Notes under the pieces: model-generated
What the model saw: the letters and a program-made list of their open reading frames with translations, nothing else
Database searches by the model: none
What the model was told of the DNA's origin: nothing
Shown here: one piece after another, positions 7,726-20,900 of the stretch
Layout of the letters: each line of letters opens with the position of its first letter
Numbering within the stretch: the first letter of the stretch is position 1
Virus record (IMG/VR): IMGVR_UViG_3300021091_000279
Span: 1 to 30,643 of that record
From: a virus
DNA length: 30,643 nucleotides
Reading direction: 5' to 3' (one strand)
Translations under genes and position numbers: made by a program

Positions 7726-8565
7726 TTAAACCTCTTCTAAGCTCATTGAGCAGTCCCAGAAATACACATCATTATTTAAATCTCTCCTAATTAGTGTTTC
7801 ATTATAATTTTTTACCAATACATTATAACTTGTTTCTGTATATGGGGTTGTGCCAGATTCATCTAAATTAATAATTTTTAACACATGCCCTCTTGGGTCA
7901 GATGCTATTTGATGAATAAAATCGCGCCCACGTTGATTATCTACAGTATAATTTATTGAATTTGGCAACCAAGACCAAGACAAATTAAATGTTCTTCGCC
8001 CAGATCTATTTTGGGATTTATAATACCTATTTTTTCTATTATTCCAATTTGTATTTTCAACAAAAATTGGTTCTACGCTCATGTCTAATTGCCTATTATG
8101 ATTTGTTAATGGCTTGCCATCAATCATAATTAATGTCCTAAATACTGAAGAAGCAGTTGCTGCATTAATATTTTGAAACACAATAAACGGCTGAACAGAC
8201 ATGGCTCCAAAATTTTGAAGCACAATATTAATATTTGTAAGAATTATCTTACTACCCGTAGTCATTGACACTGTGGCAGAAAGCGATGCAGAAGCAGTTA
8301 CTACTCTAAATGTTATTGCAACAACATCTGTTGACGCTGTAGCGCTTAAATTAATTGTAGCAAATGTTGTCTTGGTAGCGGAAACAACAACACCGCTTTC
8401 AATGTTTTGATTTGACCCAGCAAATGCAGTTTTTAAAGCATTTACTGTTACATTTGATTCAATTAATAAATTTGATTCAATGAGAATGACAGCATCTGAG
8501 GTATTAAAATCAATACCTGAATTTAATGGCTCTGAAAATGAATAGTAGCTAAATTGACCCGGCAT
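7726..8565 (-). CDS. Distal tail protein-like, long paralogue
   Basis: A 279-residue protein. The C-terminal 125 residues (NHNRQLDMSVEPIF... TFNLSWSWLPN... TVDNQRGRDFI... ETLIRRDLNNDVYFWDCSMSLEEV) align along their length with the upstream 132-aa protein, so the two are paralogues. The first 150 residues are a different Ala/Ser/Thr/Ile/Val-rich extension with repeated strand-like segments (ILIESNLLIESN, ATASTDVVAITFRVVTASASLSATVS), probably a stacked beta domain. Distal tail (Dit-like) proteins form the ring between tube and tip; position directly after the tape measure and fold-like features fit that. The start follows the upstream TAA by one base with GGAG as ribosome binding site. Confidence 0.6.
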   Translation of the reverse strand: MPGQFSYYSFSEPLNSGIDFNTSDAVILIESNLLIESNVTVNALKTAFAGSNQNIESGVVVSATKTTFATINLSATASTDVVAITFRVVTASASLSATVSMTTGSKIILTNINIVLQNFGAMSVQPFIVFQNINAATASSVFRTLIMIDGKPLTNHNRQLDMSVEPIFVENTNWNNRKNRYYKSQNRSGRRTFNLSWSWLPNSINYTVDNQRGRDFIHQIASDPRGHVLKIINLDESGTTPYTETSYNVLVKNYNETLIRRDLNNDVYFWDCSMSLEEV

Positions 8566-8566
8566 A

Positions 8567-8965
8567 TTATCGCTCCGTCAATGTCACAGAGACATCGTAA
8601 TAAACACAGTTAGTTGTTAAATCCCGTCTTAACAAGGCTTCACTGTATGAATCAAGATAGCAATCATAATTAATAAAACCGCCGTCTGGTTCTAACTCAA
8701 TTGCAACAGAAACATAGTTAGAGGTATTTGCAATACTAAATAGAAAATCACGAGCAGCTCTGTTGTCTACAGTTTTGTTTGCTAAATTTGGCAAATATGA
8801 CCATGTTAAATTAAATTTTTTTTTATTTTTTGTATAAAATCTTCTTCTATGACCAGAAGCCAAATCTACATCGTTTGCAGATATTTCTTCGTCAATGCTA
8901 AGTTTTCTATTGTGGGCAGTTATTTCTGTATTATTAATTGTTAATAAATTAACTATTGTCATCAC
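8567..8965 (-). CDS. Distal tail protein-like, short paralogue
   Basis: A 132-residue protein with only the shared domain: AHNRKLSIDEEI, KKFNLTWSYLPN, KTVDNRAARDFLF, EALLRRDLTTNCVYYDVSVTLTER. It overlaps the end of the tape measure gene by 4 bp (ATGA), so it is translated right after it. In siphoviruses the gene after the tape measure is normally the distal tail protein, and this small all-beta protein fits. Having two copies suggests a two-tiered ring or specialisation of the longer copy. Confidence 0.65.
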   Translation of the reverse strand: MMTIVNLLTINNTEITAHNRKLSIDEEISANDVDLASGHRRRFYTKNKKKFNLTWSYLPNLANKTVDNRAARDFLFSIANTSNYVSVAIELEPDGGFINYDCYLDSYSEALLRRDLTTNCVYYDVSVTLTER

Positions 8966-11900
8966 AGACCCCTGTTAATCCCATTATAAGAATTTATTAC
9001 ACGATTTTCAAGACCAGCAGTTTTTTGATTTCTTGGTAAAATCTTGGTGTTGTAAGTTTTCATCATTGAATTAAACCACTCTGGTTCTCCAATAAAGTTA
9101 TCAACATAAATATTTACATTTTGTGTAGAAGAAGTAGTTCCACTTGGGGAAACGGCGTTGCTAATTCTCATATTTGGCATATTAATATTAGGCACACTAG
9201 GCATTGTTGGCATATTTGGTTTTGACAATCGCATTGCATTCAAACGATCTAGAACATCTGTTCCAATTCTTTGAACCGCTTTATGATTAATTACATACTC
9301 TCCACCGTGTAAGATCGCTGGAATCCCCTGTTGAGCCGGTCCATATGTCATACCGCCAGCACCGTACATCATTCCACCCTTCATGTATGCCATTCCACCA
9401 CTCATATACGAACCAACTTTTCCACCACTGTAGAGTGTTGGGAGATATGGAAGTTTAATAAAATCAGAAACTTTCTTACCACCAATCACTGGCACAGGTA
9501 TATTTAATATTGTTTTTGGAAATGCAAAATTACCAAGAAGACCCACTACTCTGTTAAACAAACCTGCTATGCTATTTAAAATTGTCTTAAATACATTTGG
9601 AATTGCACTTATTGCTGCAGAAATAAAGTCAATTGCACCGCCAATTATAGTTCTAATAAAGCCGCCAATATTTTCAATAATAGGCTTTACGAAATCATAT
9701 ACATTTTGGAAAGCATTTTTTAATCCATTCCAAACATCTATAACTTTTTCAATAGCAAACTGAATCCCGGTTTTTATGAATTCACCTAATTTCTGTAATA
9801 TTGGGTACACATTTTCCCACATTGATTTAATTCCGTCCCAAACTTTTTTCACCGCTGTGGCAATAGCATCCCATGCAAACTTAATACCGGTCCACAACCA
9901 ATCCCACAGTTGGCTTAAAATGGGCAGTAACCAACTCCACACTCTCTTAAAAAGTTCCCAGTAAAAAACTAGACCTTCAGTTATTTCATCCCATGCAAAT
10001 TTAATACCAGTCCACAACCAATCCCACAGTTGACTTAATACTGGCTCCAGGAATCTCCACCAATTTTGAGTTGCATTCCACAAAGTCTCTACAGCAATTT
10101 TTATGCCTTCCCATGCTAGTTTAATTCCATTCCATAACCACTCCCACAATTGACTTAATATAGGACCAACAATACCCCAGCCAAATGTAATTACATCCCA
10201 TACAAACCCAATAGCAGCTGTAATAGCATTCCATGCATTAACAAATGATGTTGCAATCCAATCGGCTAATACTTTTAGACCTTCCCATATTATAGGAACA
10301 ATATTTTGCAAATAGTCCCAACAGGTACTAGCGGCTGTTTTTATTACATCCCAAACAAAAGTAAATACAGTACCTAACCAACCCGCAACTGTTTTAATTG
10401 TATTCCACCATATATTGACATACGATTTAATAGCATCCCAGCAAAAACCAGCTGCTTTTTGTATTACATCCCAAATAACTGTGAATACAGTGCCTAACCA
10501 GCCAGCAACTGTTTTAATTATGGTCCACCATGTATCAACATAAGCCTTAATAGCATCCCAACAAAGAGCGGCTGCTTTTTTTATTACATCCCAAATTACA
10601 ACAAAAGCATTGGAAAGAAACGACCACACTATTTTTATTGCTTTATATGCAACAACAGCGCCTGCTATTAACAATAACCACAAAGATCCAACATTCTCAT
10701 GCCACCAATCAACAAATTTCTTAACTATACTATAAATTGTATCCCATACAGCAACAAGTAAATCTTTCATAAATGTAAATGCTTTGACAACAACATTGTA
10801 AATAAAGACCGCTAAATCTGCCAAAGCACCAGCAACTTTTTTAATCACATACCAAGTTGATTCAAGAGCAATCTTAACACCCCATGTAGCAATAATTGCC
10901 GCAACCAACCCTAACATAGCAGCTAATCTTAAGAACCAATTAACAACTGGATTTTCAGCAATTTTCTTAATTACTTCAAAGAATAATTTAAAGGGCGCTA
11001 ACACAAGTGTAAGAATAAAAGATCCTATTGTGGAAAACACCCCAAGTACAGGTTCAAATGCTTGTTTAATAAAATCAAATACATTTGAAACAACATCTTT
11101 AATATTTCCAAATACTTTAGATATTGGTTCTAAAATTTTAGGGACATTAATTGACAGCCAATCAAACGGACCTTTTGCAAAACCCAATATAGCACCAAAA
11201 ACAGATTTGAATATATTAAACAGCACCACAAAGATAGCGCCAATAATTTTTATGGTTCCACCAATAACTCCATAGAAAGTATCAAAAGTTGTAGTGATAA
11301 TGGCAGTTATTATTTTGACTACTGATGTAGCTAGATTAATTATAAATTCAATAACACCAAAGACCGGTTTTTTAATTTTATCAAGAACAGTCGCAACAAC
11401 AGCCAGCGCACCCATGAAAGCCCAAATAATGCCAGCAATAATTCCACCGATTGCTTTAACAATTGGACCAAACACCGAAATAGCAATAGATTTTATTCCA
11501 TCAAAAATTGCAAAACCAAGATCCATTACTGGTTTTTTAAGGGCATTAAAACCGTCTTTAAGGAAATTAAATAATTTTTTGAATGTATCATTAACCATGT
11601 TTCTAAATGATTCAAATTTCAAATACATGTAAATGAAAACTCCAGCAATAATACCAATTATTCCAGTGACCATGGCTCCAGTTGAAGTACCAAGAAGGAA
11701 AATAGCAATTCTTGCAGTTTGAATCGCACTGCCAATCTTGGAAAACCCAGATGCAATTGCTCCAAAAATTAATTTAAGAACACCAAGTCCGGCAATAACA
11801 CCAACGGCTCCGAGGATTGCTGTTTTAACAGGACCCAAGGCTTCGGCTAGTTTTTTTGCACCATCTATCATGCTTCCAAAAAATGAAGAATCTTTTTCAT

Positions 11901-14900
11901 CAGCCTTCAGGGATGCTGTTATGCCTGTAAGCGGTCTTCTAGCAAGATGCTCTCCAGATTTTGGATCAACCAAATATTTATCAGCTGCACTGCCAACGTT
12001 AGGTTTTGGCTTTTCTTTATCCGCACCGCCGCCGCTATCAGCGTTCGATCTGATTGCTTCAATCCTTGAAATTTGTTTTGCAAGTTTTTCAAGTTCTGGG
12101 AATAAATTATTATAATCAGCACCCATGCCAGCAAAAAGTTTTTTAAATTCGTCATACAAAGTTCCTTTAAGACCAACAAGTTGGCGTTTCATTTCGTTAA
12201 TCATTGCTTCTATTGCTGACCTACCAGCTTCAATCCAAACTGCATCAACATTAACCGCTCCAATAATGCTTGTTACTTTTGAAACAAATGGTGTAACTGA
12301 TTGATTAATTACTCCATCGCTAAATGCTGTTTTAAACGCATCCGGCATTCCATTAGCCATTGCATACGCTGCGCCAAGAATTGATTCAGCGTTAGCCGTA
12401 CCAATCGTGGCGCCAAAGCTTTGCTTGGCTTGATCAACAAGAGTTTTCATTGTCATACTAAACATTCCAATTGATGGGTCGGTAGACGCTCTAATTGCAG
12501 ACGGTAATCCATTCATTGTTTTAACAAACACATCGTTAAGTTCTGACGAGAAACCCTCGCCGGCTTTAGCAATTTCTTTCAATAATGCGTTAAATTCTTC
12601 TTTTGTTGAAAAACCTTTATTAAGAATTTTTTCAATATTAATATCAAATTGTTTTTGCATTTCATTAAATGTTTTTTCAAGAACTTCTTTTTCACGATTA
12701 ATTACTGCAATTGCATTAGATCTTTGTTTCTCTTGCAAAGTTTTTGTTCTATCTGTATCTAAATCTTTAATTTCTTTTTCAGCATCTTTATCTGTTTTTC
12801 TAAACGCAAGATCTAATGATCGGACATCCTCAGATCTCCCTTCGTATTTAGCAATAGCCCTTTCTCTTAAATAATTTTCTTTATTAAGAGTTTTTGCCAA
12901 AATCATTTCACGGCGCTTTTGCTCGTATTCCATTTTTGCAGTTAATTCTTCTTCGGCTTGTGCCAGCGCTTCAATTGCTGCTATTTGAGTATCCAGGGCT
13001 TTTAATGCCTCTTCTTTTTGTATATCAATAGCTTCTTTGTATTTGTCTACAATTCTATTAATTTCTTCATCAGCTTTTCCAAAGAAAGCTGATGTGAAAT
13101 TTTCTTTAACTTCAAGCATTTTATTTTTTATACCCTTGGCAATCGCTGAGCCCAAGGTTTCACCAGCAGAAGTACCTGCCGTGGGAGGTTTAACACTGCC
13201 ACGAAGGGCTTTATCTAAAGATTGTTTAACATCATCTGGATCGTCTAATTGCTTTACCAAAGCTGCATTTACATCCGCCCCTATTTCTTCTCCGTATTTT
13301 TTAGCAATACTGCTCTTAATGCTCCCAAGGAATTCTTTTTCCATATATCTAGCCCCACGAGCCATTCCTTGAGCCATTCCTATTCCAATGAATGTTGATG
13401 CTTCGCCCACTTTTTCTTTAATTTTGCCTACTTTACTTTCCAACAGTGTTGCTGCTCCAGCAGCGGCAAGTAACCCTGTGCCAATTCCAACTATCGGAAG
13501 ACCGGCCCCGCCAAGAAGTGTAGTAACGCCACCTACGCCAACAAGTATTGAACCAAAAAACAATGCAACTTCTTTGCCAAAATTCATAATGTACATAAAT
13601 GCGTCAATTGTTGCATTTGCAACAGCTTCTATCATCTTTACAAGAACTGGACCAAGTGCAGCTGATACAACAGCAAGAAAAGCAAATATTTTTTGCATTA
13701 TACTTACGACTTCATAACCAATAGACAATAAAAACCCTTTGAAATTTGAAGCGGCTGTGCCATCCATTTTAAATGCACCTTTAATTGCTCGCCCTAGTAA
13801 TATAAATCTATTTATAACTCTTGTTAATATTGGCACCATTACATTGTTTATATATCGCAAACCAGTGCTACGAGCAAAATTGTTAAATCCAGTTGCAACA
13901 AACTTTACTGCTCTTGAAATATTGTATAAAGCACCTGAAGCTTCTTCGGCTCCACTTGCTGCTTTACCAATATTTCCAAATTTATTTATTAAAGCCATAA
14001 ATGGTTGTGAAAGTTTTACAACTGCTTCTTTAATCAAAACCCATGCTTCTTTAAAGTTTTTCAGAGCAGGAGCGCTATTCCCAAGACCTGTTCTCATAGT
14101 CATTATTAATCCAGCAATCAAAAGAAATATTGGAGCAATAAGCATCAATGCAGCATTTATTTTTATTCCAACCGCTAGAACACTAACCATTGTTTTCGCT
14201 AGTGCTTGGAAAGCCCCTCTTAACCCTCTTACCAATCCTAAGTACGAAGTAATTCTAATAATTAATTCTTGAATCAATGGAATTGTTGAAGACAACCCAG
14301 CCGCTGCTCTCATTTTAGATACTGCTTCTAAAGATGTTGTAACAGCAGCCATTCTTGCTCCATGACTGCTAAATAAACTCATTGAAACTAAAGTGGTTTT
14401 TAAAATTTTATAAAATTTATTCATTCCCGTAAACAGCAAAAACGACCAAATTTTAATAACTCTGCTATTGGCTAATGATGCCATTAATTGAGCCAAAGCA
14501 GCTCCAACATCTTGCCTTATAGCAGTGCCAAGCATTTTCATTAAGAATATTGATTCAACCAAACCTGCCTTTAAGTTTTTACCAGCATATTCACTTACTT
14601 TTGTTAAAAATTTGTAGGCAGATGCTAATTTGCCAGTAGCGGCTGTTGTGGCGACTGTTTTGCCAAAAATTTTACCCATCGCTAATACGACTTCAGACAT
14701 GGCATCAACACCGAGTTTTGTAACTGGTGTTGATAAAATTTGAATTATTTTTGCTAAGGCTTTATTTTTTGCCATTCTTTCTATAACTTTTGCTCCAAGT
14801 TTAGAACCACCCTCAAAGCCCTTAGATATACCTAATTTAATTAAATCAGTAATTTTACTCGTTGCTGTTTTTGTTACAGAAACAGCCGATGTTACTGCTG

Positions 14901-17900
14901 TTGTAACAGGACCGACAGGTGCTACTGGAGCATGTGCAGTCGGTAATGTATAACCTACTGACTTGGCTAACCGCTCTCTGCTTTCAAGAGAAAGAGGGGC
15001 TCCCCCCTCTGCCTCCATTTTCTTTTTTAATTCTAAAAATTTAGCCCTAGCCTTTGCTCTTTCCACAAGTGGATCATCTGATGGAATCAACGATGCTCTT
15101 GCTTTCGCCAATCTTGACGCATCACGGGCTCTATCGGTCATTGTTATTTTTAACTTGTCAGCCGATATTATTTTGCCTTGGAAAATATTTGGACCTTGAA
15201 AGAAGTTTGGTCCTTTAAAGAAATTAGCAAGTGATTTGTCAAAACTAATTGCGACTTCATCAAGTTTTTTAATAACATCACCCATTCCGCTTCCGGCAGC
15301 AGCGGCAGCAACAGCGGCGCCTCTTCCTTTGGGAGTCACTATGGTTTTAGGAGATCTTGGGGTACGAGAAGGTTTTTCAGGCGCTGGATCAGTGGGAACA
15401 ACCGCAGGAACTGCTTTACTTGGCTTTTTTGGAGCCGGCTCCGATCCTTTCTTCATTGAGTCAGCTAAAGCCTTAGCTTTTTCTGCTAACTTTTTTGTTT
15501 CATCTCTTGCATTGTCTAATTTCTTTTTTAAATTTGCCTGTGCTTCATTCAATAGCGTTGTGCGTTTTCGGCCAGCCGCCTCAGCACCGGCTTTAGCGGA
15601 TATAACCTTAGCTTGTGCTTCTTCTAAACTATTTAACTTTGTAGTTACTTCATTTCTTTGAGCAATTAACGCTTGCCCAGCTTCGCTACTTATTTGTTCC
15701 GCTGTCAGTGATGCTATTTGAGCGTCAATAGATGCAAGTTGTTTAACCTTAGCTGCGCCCAGCATTTCTGTAATTTTTGCATCATAAGTTGTAGCCTTTA
15801 AAGACTCTAATGTTTTAGCAGTCTTTGCTTTTGAAGCTACAGTTTGTTCTTTTTCGGCAACACCTCCCTCAACCTGAGCTTTAGTATTTGTAGTGGTTGC
15901 TGTAGTGTTTCCTTTAGTAGCGTTAGTATTTAGAGATTCAGCTTCTGCATTTGCAGTGGTTGCTGTAGTGCTTGCTTGAGTAGCAACAGTATTTTCATCA
16001 ACAGCGGCTGTATTCGTCTTAACTGAAGGTGACGTACTTGGTTTTGATTCTGAGTCATAGGATATAGCGGGGGCTAGTAATCCTTTTTCACCACCCCTCG
16101 CTCGCGTTAGCCTGCTAATCAATCCATCTTCACCAAGCAACGCAGCCTTTACTTTAGGTGCTTTATTACCGGCCTTTAAAACTCCCTTTTGCTCCAAATC
16201 ATTTATACCAACAGAAGATGCTGCAATCATGTCCACAACTACTGCTTGAAGAACTTTACTTAAATTATCGCCATTTTGAACAAATTTACTTAACGCTCCT
16301 TTGAACATTGAAATCGCAGTTTTGCCTGCCTGTCTTGTAACCTTTTGCCCTTCCATTGTTGCATATGTAGCTCCCTGAGTTAGGGCCGAATTATAATCTT
16401 GAATAATTGTATTAGTTATGGCAGCCAAAGCTGTCTCAACTCTTCTAATAGTTATTGGATCAATTGGCATCTGAAGTAATTTCAGAGCTTGTTGACTTGC
16501 TTTACCAGCACCTAATGGTTGGGTTTTTAATAAAGCGTTTGATATCTCATTAATCAACATTTTTTTGTGAGCACCAAGACTAGATGGGAGCTGCTTTGAT
16601 ATCTTTTCAATTGTCTCTTTTACTAAATCTTCATAAGTTTTTATTGCTGACGCAACAACGGCACCACTACCTTTTTTAGCAAAAGCAACTCTTTGAGAAA
16701 TTATTTGTGGAATTTTAAGACCAGCACGACCGCCTACTTCTTTTGGATACGGATCCATTGATGGAAGACCACCCATCATTGGTGTTACCGATGCTGGTGT
16801 TGGAGCAACTGGTCCTCTAGGTAATAATGTTGATTTTAATACTCTTGATTGCCGAGCCGCTGCTTGTTGAGCAGCTTGTTCTGTCTTTGCGGCAGCTTGA
16901 GCCATATTATTAGCCGCGAGCTCAGCAGCTTGTTCTGTTTTTAATATTTGAAACCCAGCCCTACGATATGCTTCAACAGCCTTTTTTCTTTTTGATATTT
17001 TCTCTGGAGAATACTCCGCTTGCATCTTGCTTAGTGTTTTAAGAAGATCTTTATCTCCCGTGTCTTGCGCCCCGTATGTTGCTTGAAGAGATTTAACAAG
17101 TTTTTTATTAGTTAAAAGCGATTGCTCTTTCTCTTCTATAAACTTCTCAGACAGTGGATTTAATTGTCCTATATCAGTTCGTCTTGCAGCTAATCTTCTG
17201 ATAGCCCGACTTGTTGCTTTTTGTCTTTCAATTTTTAATTCATTTGCATCTAAACCGCCAAGGGATCTAGTTGACAATATGTTTCTAACTTCTTCATCAA
17301 TTTGTTTTTTAACAGCTGCGTCTGTTGCAGACATAATGTTTTGAACATTTTCTTCTAACAATAAATCGTACAAAACTCTTGCTGACGCATCTTTACTTGT
17401 TCCACCCAACCTAGATACTCTTTTTGTTAATATTTCTCTAAAGTTTTTTTGATTGAATGGACCCCCTGTATCTTGTGAAACAGCTTTGTTCCGCAGGACT
17501 TCATCGTTGGACTGTAAATTCAACAGGCCTCTTCTGCCCATTGTCGAACCAGTAATCTGTGGGTCTTGGCTTCTGTAAAAAAGCTCCACATCTTTTGGCG
17601 GCATTTTTAATTTGTCACTACGCAAACCTTCGTCTACTAGTCTTGCTATCCGTTCTGCTCGTAGCTTGTTTTTTGCAACCTGAAGTGCTCTTTGCGCCCT
17701 TTGTGAAACGACAGGTCTGCCGGATTTAGAACCGCCGTCACCTTTTACAATTAAATCTTTCGCTATACCAGCGATAGCATTTTGTAATGAGCGTTCAAGG
17801 CCTTTTATATCTTGATTTGCCGCATCTCTAAAAATATTTTTAAATATTTGTAGATATGGAGAATCTTTAGTAATATTTCGACCTCTATTAAAAATTTGAA

Positions 17901-20900
17901 ATTGAGATTTGTCGCCCCTTCGTATTATTTTTCCAAATGGATTTTGAGGATTTTTTGCAAATTGTTTCTTAAGTTCATTAAAAAAATTGTTTTTAGTTCT
18001 TTCAGTTACTTCTATTTCTCTTGATAAAGTTCTTATAAATTCAAATTCTTGTGGTATTGCAACTTTTGCATTATCAAAAAAAGTTCTAATCTCTTTGTAT
18101 GAAATTTTTGCTAAACTTTTTTGAGGCGGGGCTCTTGGAGCCTTTGTTGCCCCTTTACTTGCTTTTTTAACATTTGTTGATACAGCTTCACCTAAAGATT
18201 GGGTGCCTTGTGAAAGTTGTTGTATTATATTTTCGTTATTTTTTACTACATCAGCAATGCTAGCCAATATTGCGCCTTTATAAGTACCAAAATTAATTTT
18301 TGGAGTTCTTCGAACTCTTGTAGTTTTTGGTGCTGGTGCGCCTGGTGCTGGTGCGCCTGGTGCTGGTGCGCTAGGTGCTGTTGATGCTCCACCCATACCG
18401 GCTATTCCAGCAGCAATAGCAGCCAATATTGATGCTACTTGTGCACCAGCCGAACCAGTCGGTGCGGATTTAGGAAGTTTAGCAAGATCTGCAAAAGTTA
18501 CGCCTTTGGAAGGAACAAGGGGAATGACTGGTCGAGCCCTTGGAGCTCTTGGAGTTCTTGGTGCTGGTGCGCCTGGTGCTGGTGCGCCTGGTGCTGGTGC
18601 GCCTGGTGCTGGTGCGCCTGGTGCTGGTGTTCCGCCAGACCCTGGAGTTTTTGGAGTACGCGACCCAGAACCAGACCCGCCCGGTCCAGCAGCATTACCG
18701 CCAAATTTATTTCCCAAAAAAGTATTATTATAAAATACAGAACCTTTTAAGCCTTTTACTATTTTTTCTGCTGCTGCACTAGATGTTTTATCAACAGCCT
18801 TTACAGCCGCTTCAGCAGTTTTGGCTGTAGCCTTTGCAGCCTTTTTCCCCTCGTCGGTCCAACCTAATAATGATTTTACAAATGATGTTGTATCTGTTAA
18901 GCCTGTCTTTGCGGTTTTATCAACAACGCTTTTTACAAATTTTGGATCTGTCGGACTAGTCGCCGTCGCAGTAAGTCGATTATTCAATAACTCCTGTATT
19001 GGTTGCGACAATCTAATTGCGGATGGATCTGGCATCATCCTGCGTCTGCCAAAAAGACTACTTCTGTAATTGGGGCTACGTTTGTCTTGTTCTAACAAAA
19101 CATTGTCGCCATATTGAGTTACTTTATTAAACCCCCTAACTGCTCGTGGGTTATCAACAAGTTCTTGAATAGTAATTATTTTACTAGCGACTCCCGATAA
19201 TTTTTTTATAGCAGAATTTGAGCCAAGAACTATTTTATGGAAAAATGATACAGTGCCACCAAACAGCATTTTAAATATTGCAGTGAATAATTTTATTTGA
19301 GGAATCAGGGCAACAAGAAACAAAATTGCGCCAATAATTTTTTTCGTTGCTGGCGACAAATTTTTTACAAAATCTTCAATTTTTTGTATAATTGGCAATA
19401 TAGCTTTTATTACATCACCAATAACTGGAACAAATTGGCGACTGATGCTCATCAAACTTTCTCTCAATCTATTAAAATTAGTTGCAGTTGTTTTAATCGC
19501 CATTGACAATTCGGCTTCCATAATTCTGTTAGCTTCTTCTACACCACCAATTGCTTGCATAAAAATTTCTCGCCCAGACTCTGTTCCAACTTTTGCCAAG
19601 TAATCGGAAGTGCCTAAAAATTCTTTTTTAAGCATTTCATTAGTCTCAGCCCCGGCTTGTTGAATAACTTTTGCCCTATCTGTGTACTGTCCGTTTGCTT
19701 TCTCTATAGCCGCTCTATGCAAATCTGTTAAATCTATAACTTTTTTAATACTAATTGTTTCCATTCCGGCTTTTTGTAATCTACTATTAACATTTGTTTC
19801 TAATCTTTTTGCAATAATAGATTCAGCACTACCGGTTTGGCGAAGAGCGGTTTGAAAAGCTGCCATTTGTTGTAATGCAACTTCCATTCGTGGACCTTGA
19901 CGAACACCAAAAAGTCTTGCAAAAAATTCTTGAGCGCCCTGTTCACCCTTGGCTTCTTTTAATTTATCATAACCGTCAATAAGTCTTTGAATGCTTCTCA
20001 TACCGACATCGGCAGCCATATTAAAGTCTGGCCCCAGTGTTTGATTTAATTCTTGAATAATGCCTGTATTTTGTTTTGTCATTGCGACAAGCCTTTGCAA
20101 CGAAACTTTAATAGAGTTAGCAGACGCTCCAACTTGGAAACCAGCCGCAACCATTGGTGTTAGCAACGCTGCGGTTTCTGTCATTGATAAACCAAATGTT
20201 GTTGCTGCGGCAGACACTTCTGGGAATGCGTCGGCAATATCTTTTAATGACAGCGCTGTTTTGTTTTCAATTAAGTTAAATAGAGCCAATTGCCCCTGCA
20301 CCTCATCTAATACAGCATTCATTTCATCAACATTGGAAATATCAAAAACTATGCCTTGTTTTTGCGCTGCCTCTCTTCTAACACGAACAACGTTTTGATA
20401 CAAAGATTGAATAAAATTTTGCGATGCAGAAATATCAAGATTGCCAAGTTTTTCTGCAGCTGTTGTAAATTCTGTTAATCTTGCGACTGCATCTGATGAC
20501 ACGCCTAATTCTGCAAAGTCACCAGCGAGGCTTTGCACAAGCACTCTTGAAGTACCAAATTTTCTTGTTATTTGATCAAGATCAGTATTAATTTTTGTAA
20601 GTTCAACTTCTAGAAGCCGTGCTCCATCAGCCATCCCAGTAAAATTGTCACCAATAAGTTTTTTCAACCGAACTTGCTCTTGTTCTAATTTAGTAAAACT
20701 AAAAAAAGCCGACTTCAATGCCAAAACAAATGGCATTGTTGCGGCTGTCATGTAATAAGCAGAACGCTGGGCTGTTTGCCCAGCAACTTTCATTCTTGAA
20801 GCAAATTGTTCAATTGCATTGCTTTTCATTACAGCGGTTAAGCCCTGTACTGAATCATTCATGCCATTAAGATGTTTTCTTGTCTGTTGATAACTGGCTA

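Noticed and set aside
13739-14272. Long plus-strand ORFs opposite the tape measure gene (for example 13739-14272 and 15236-15661).
   Set aside because: They are antisense shadows of Ala/Lys-rich coding sequence, with no domain, ribosome binding site or promoter.
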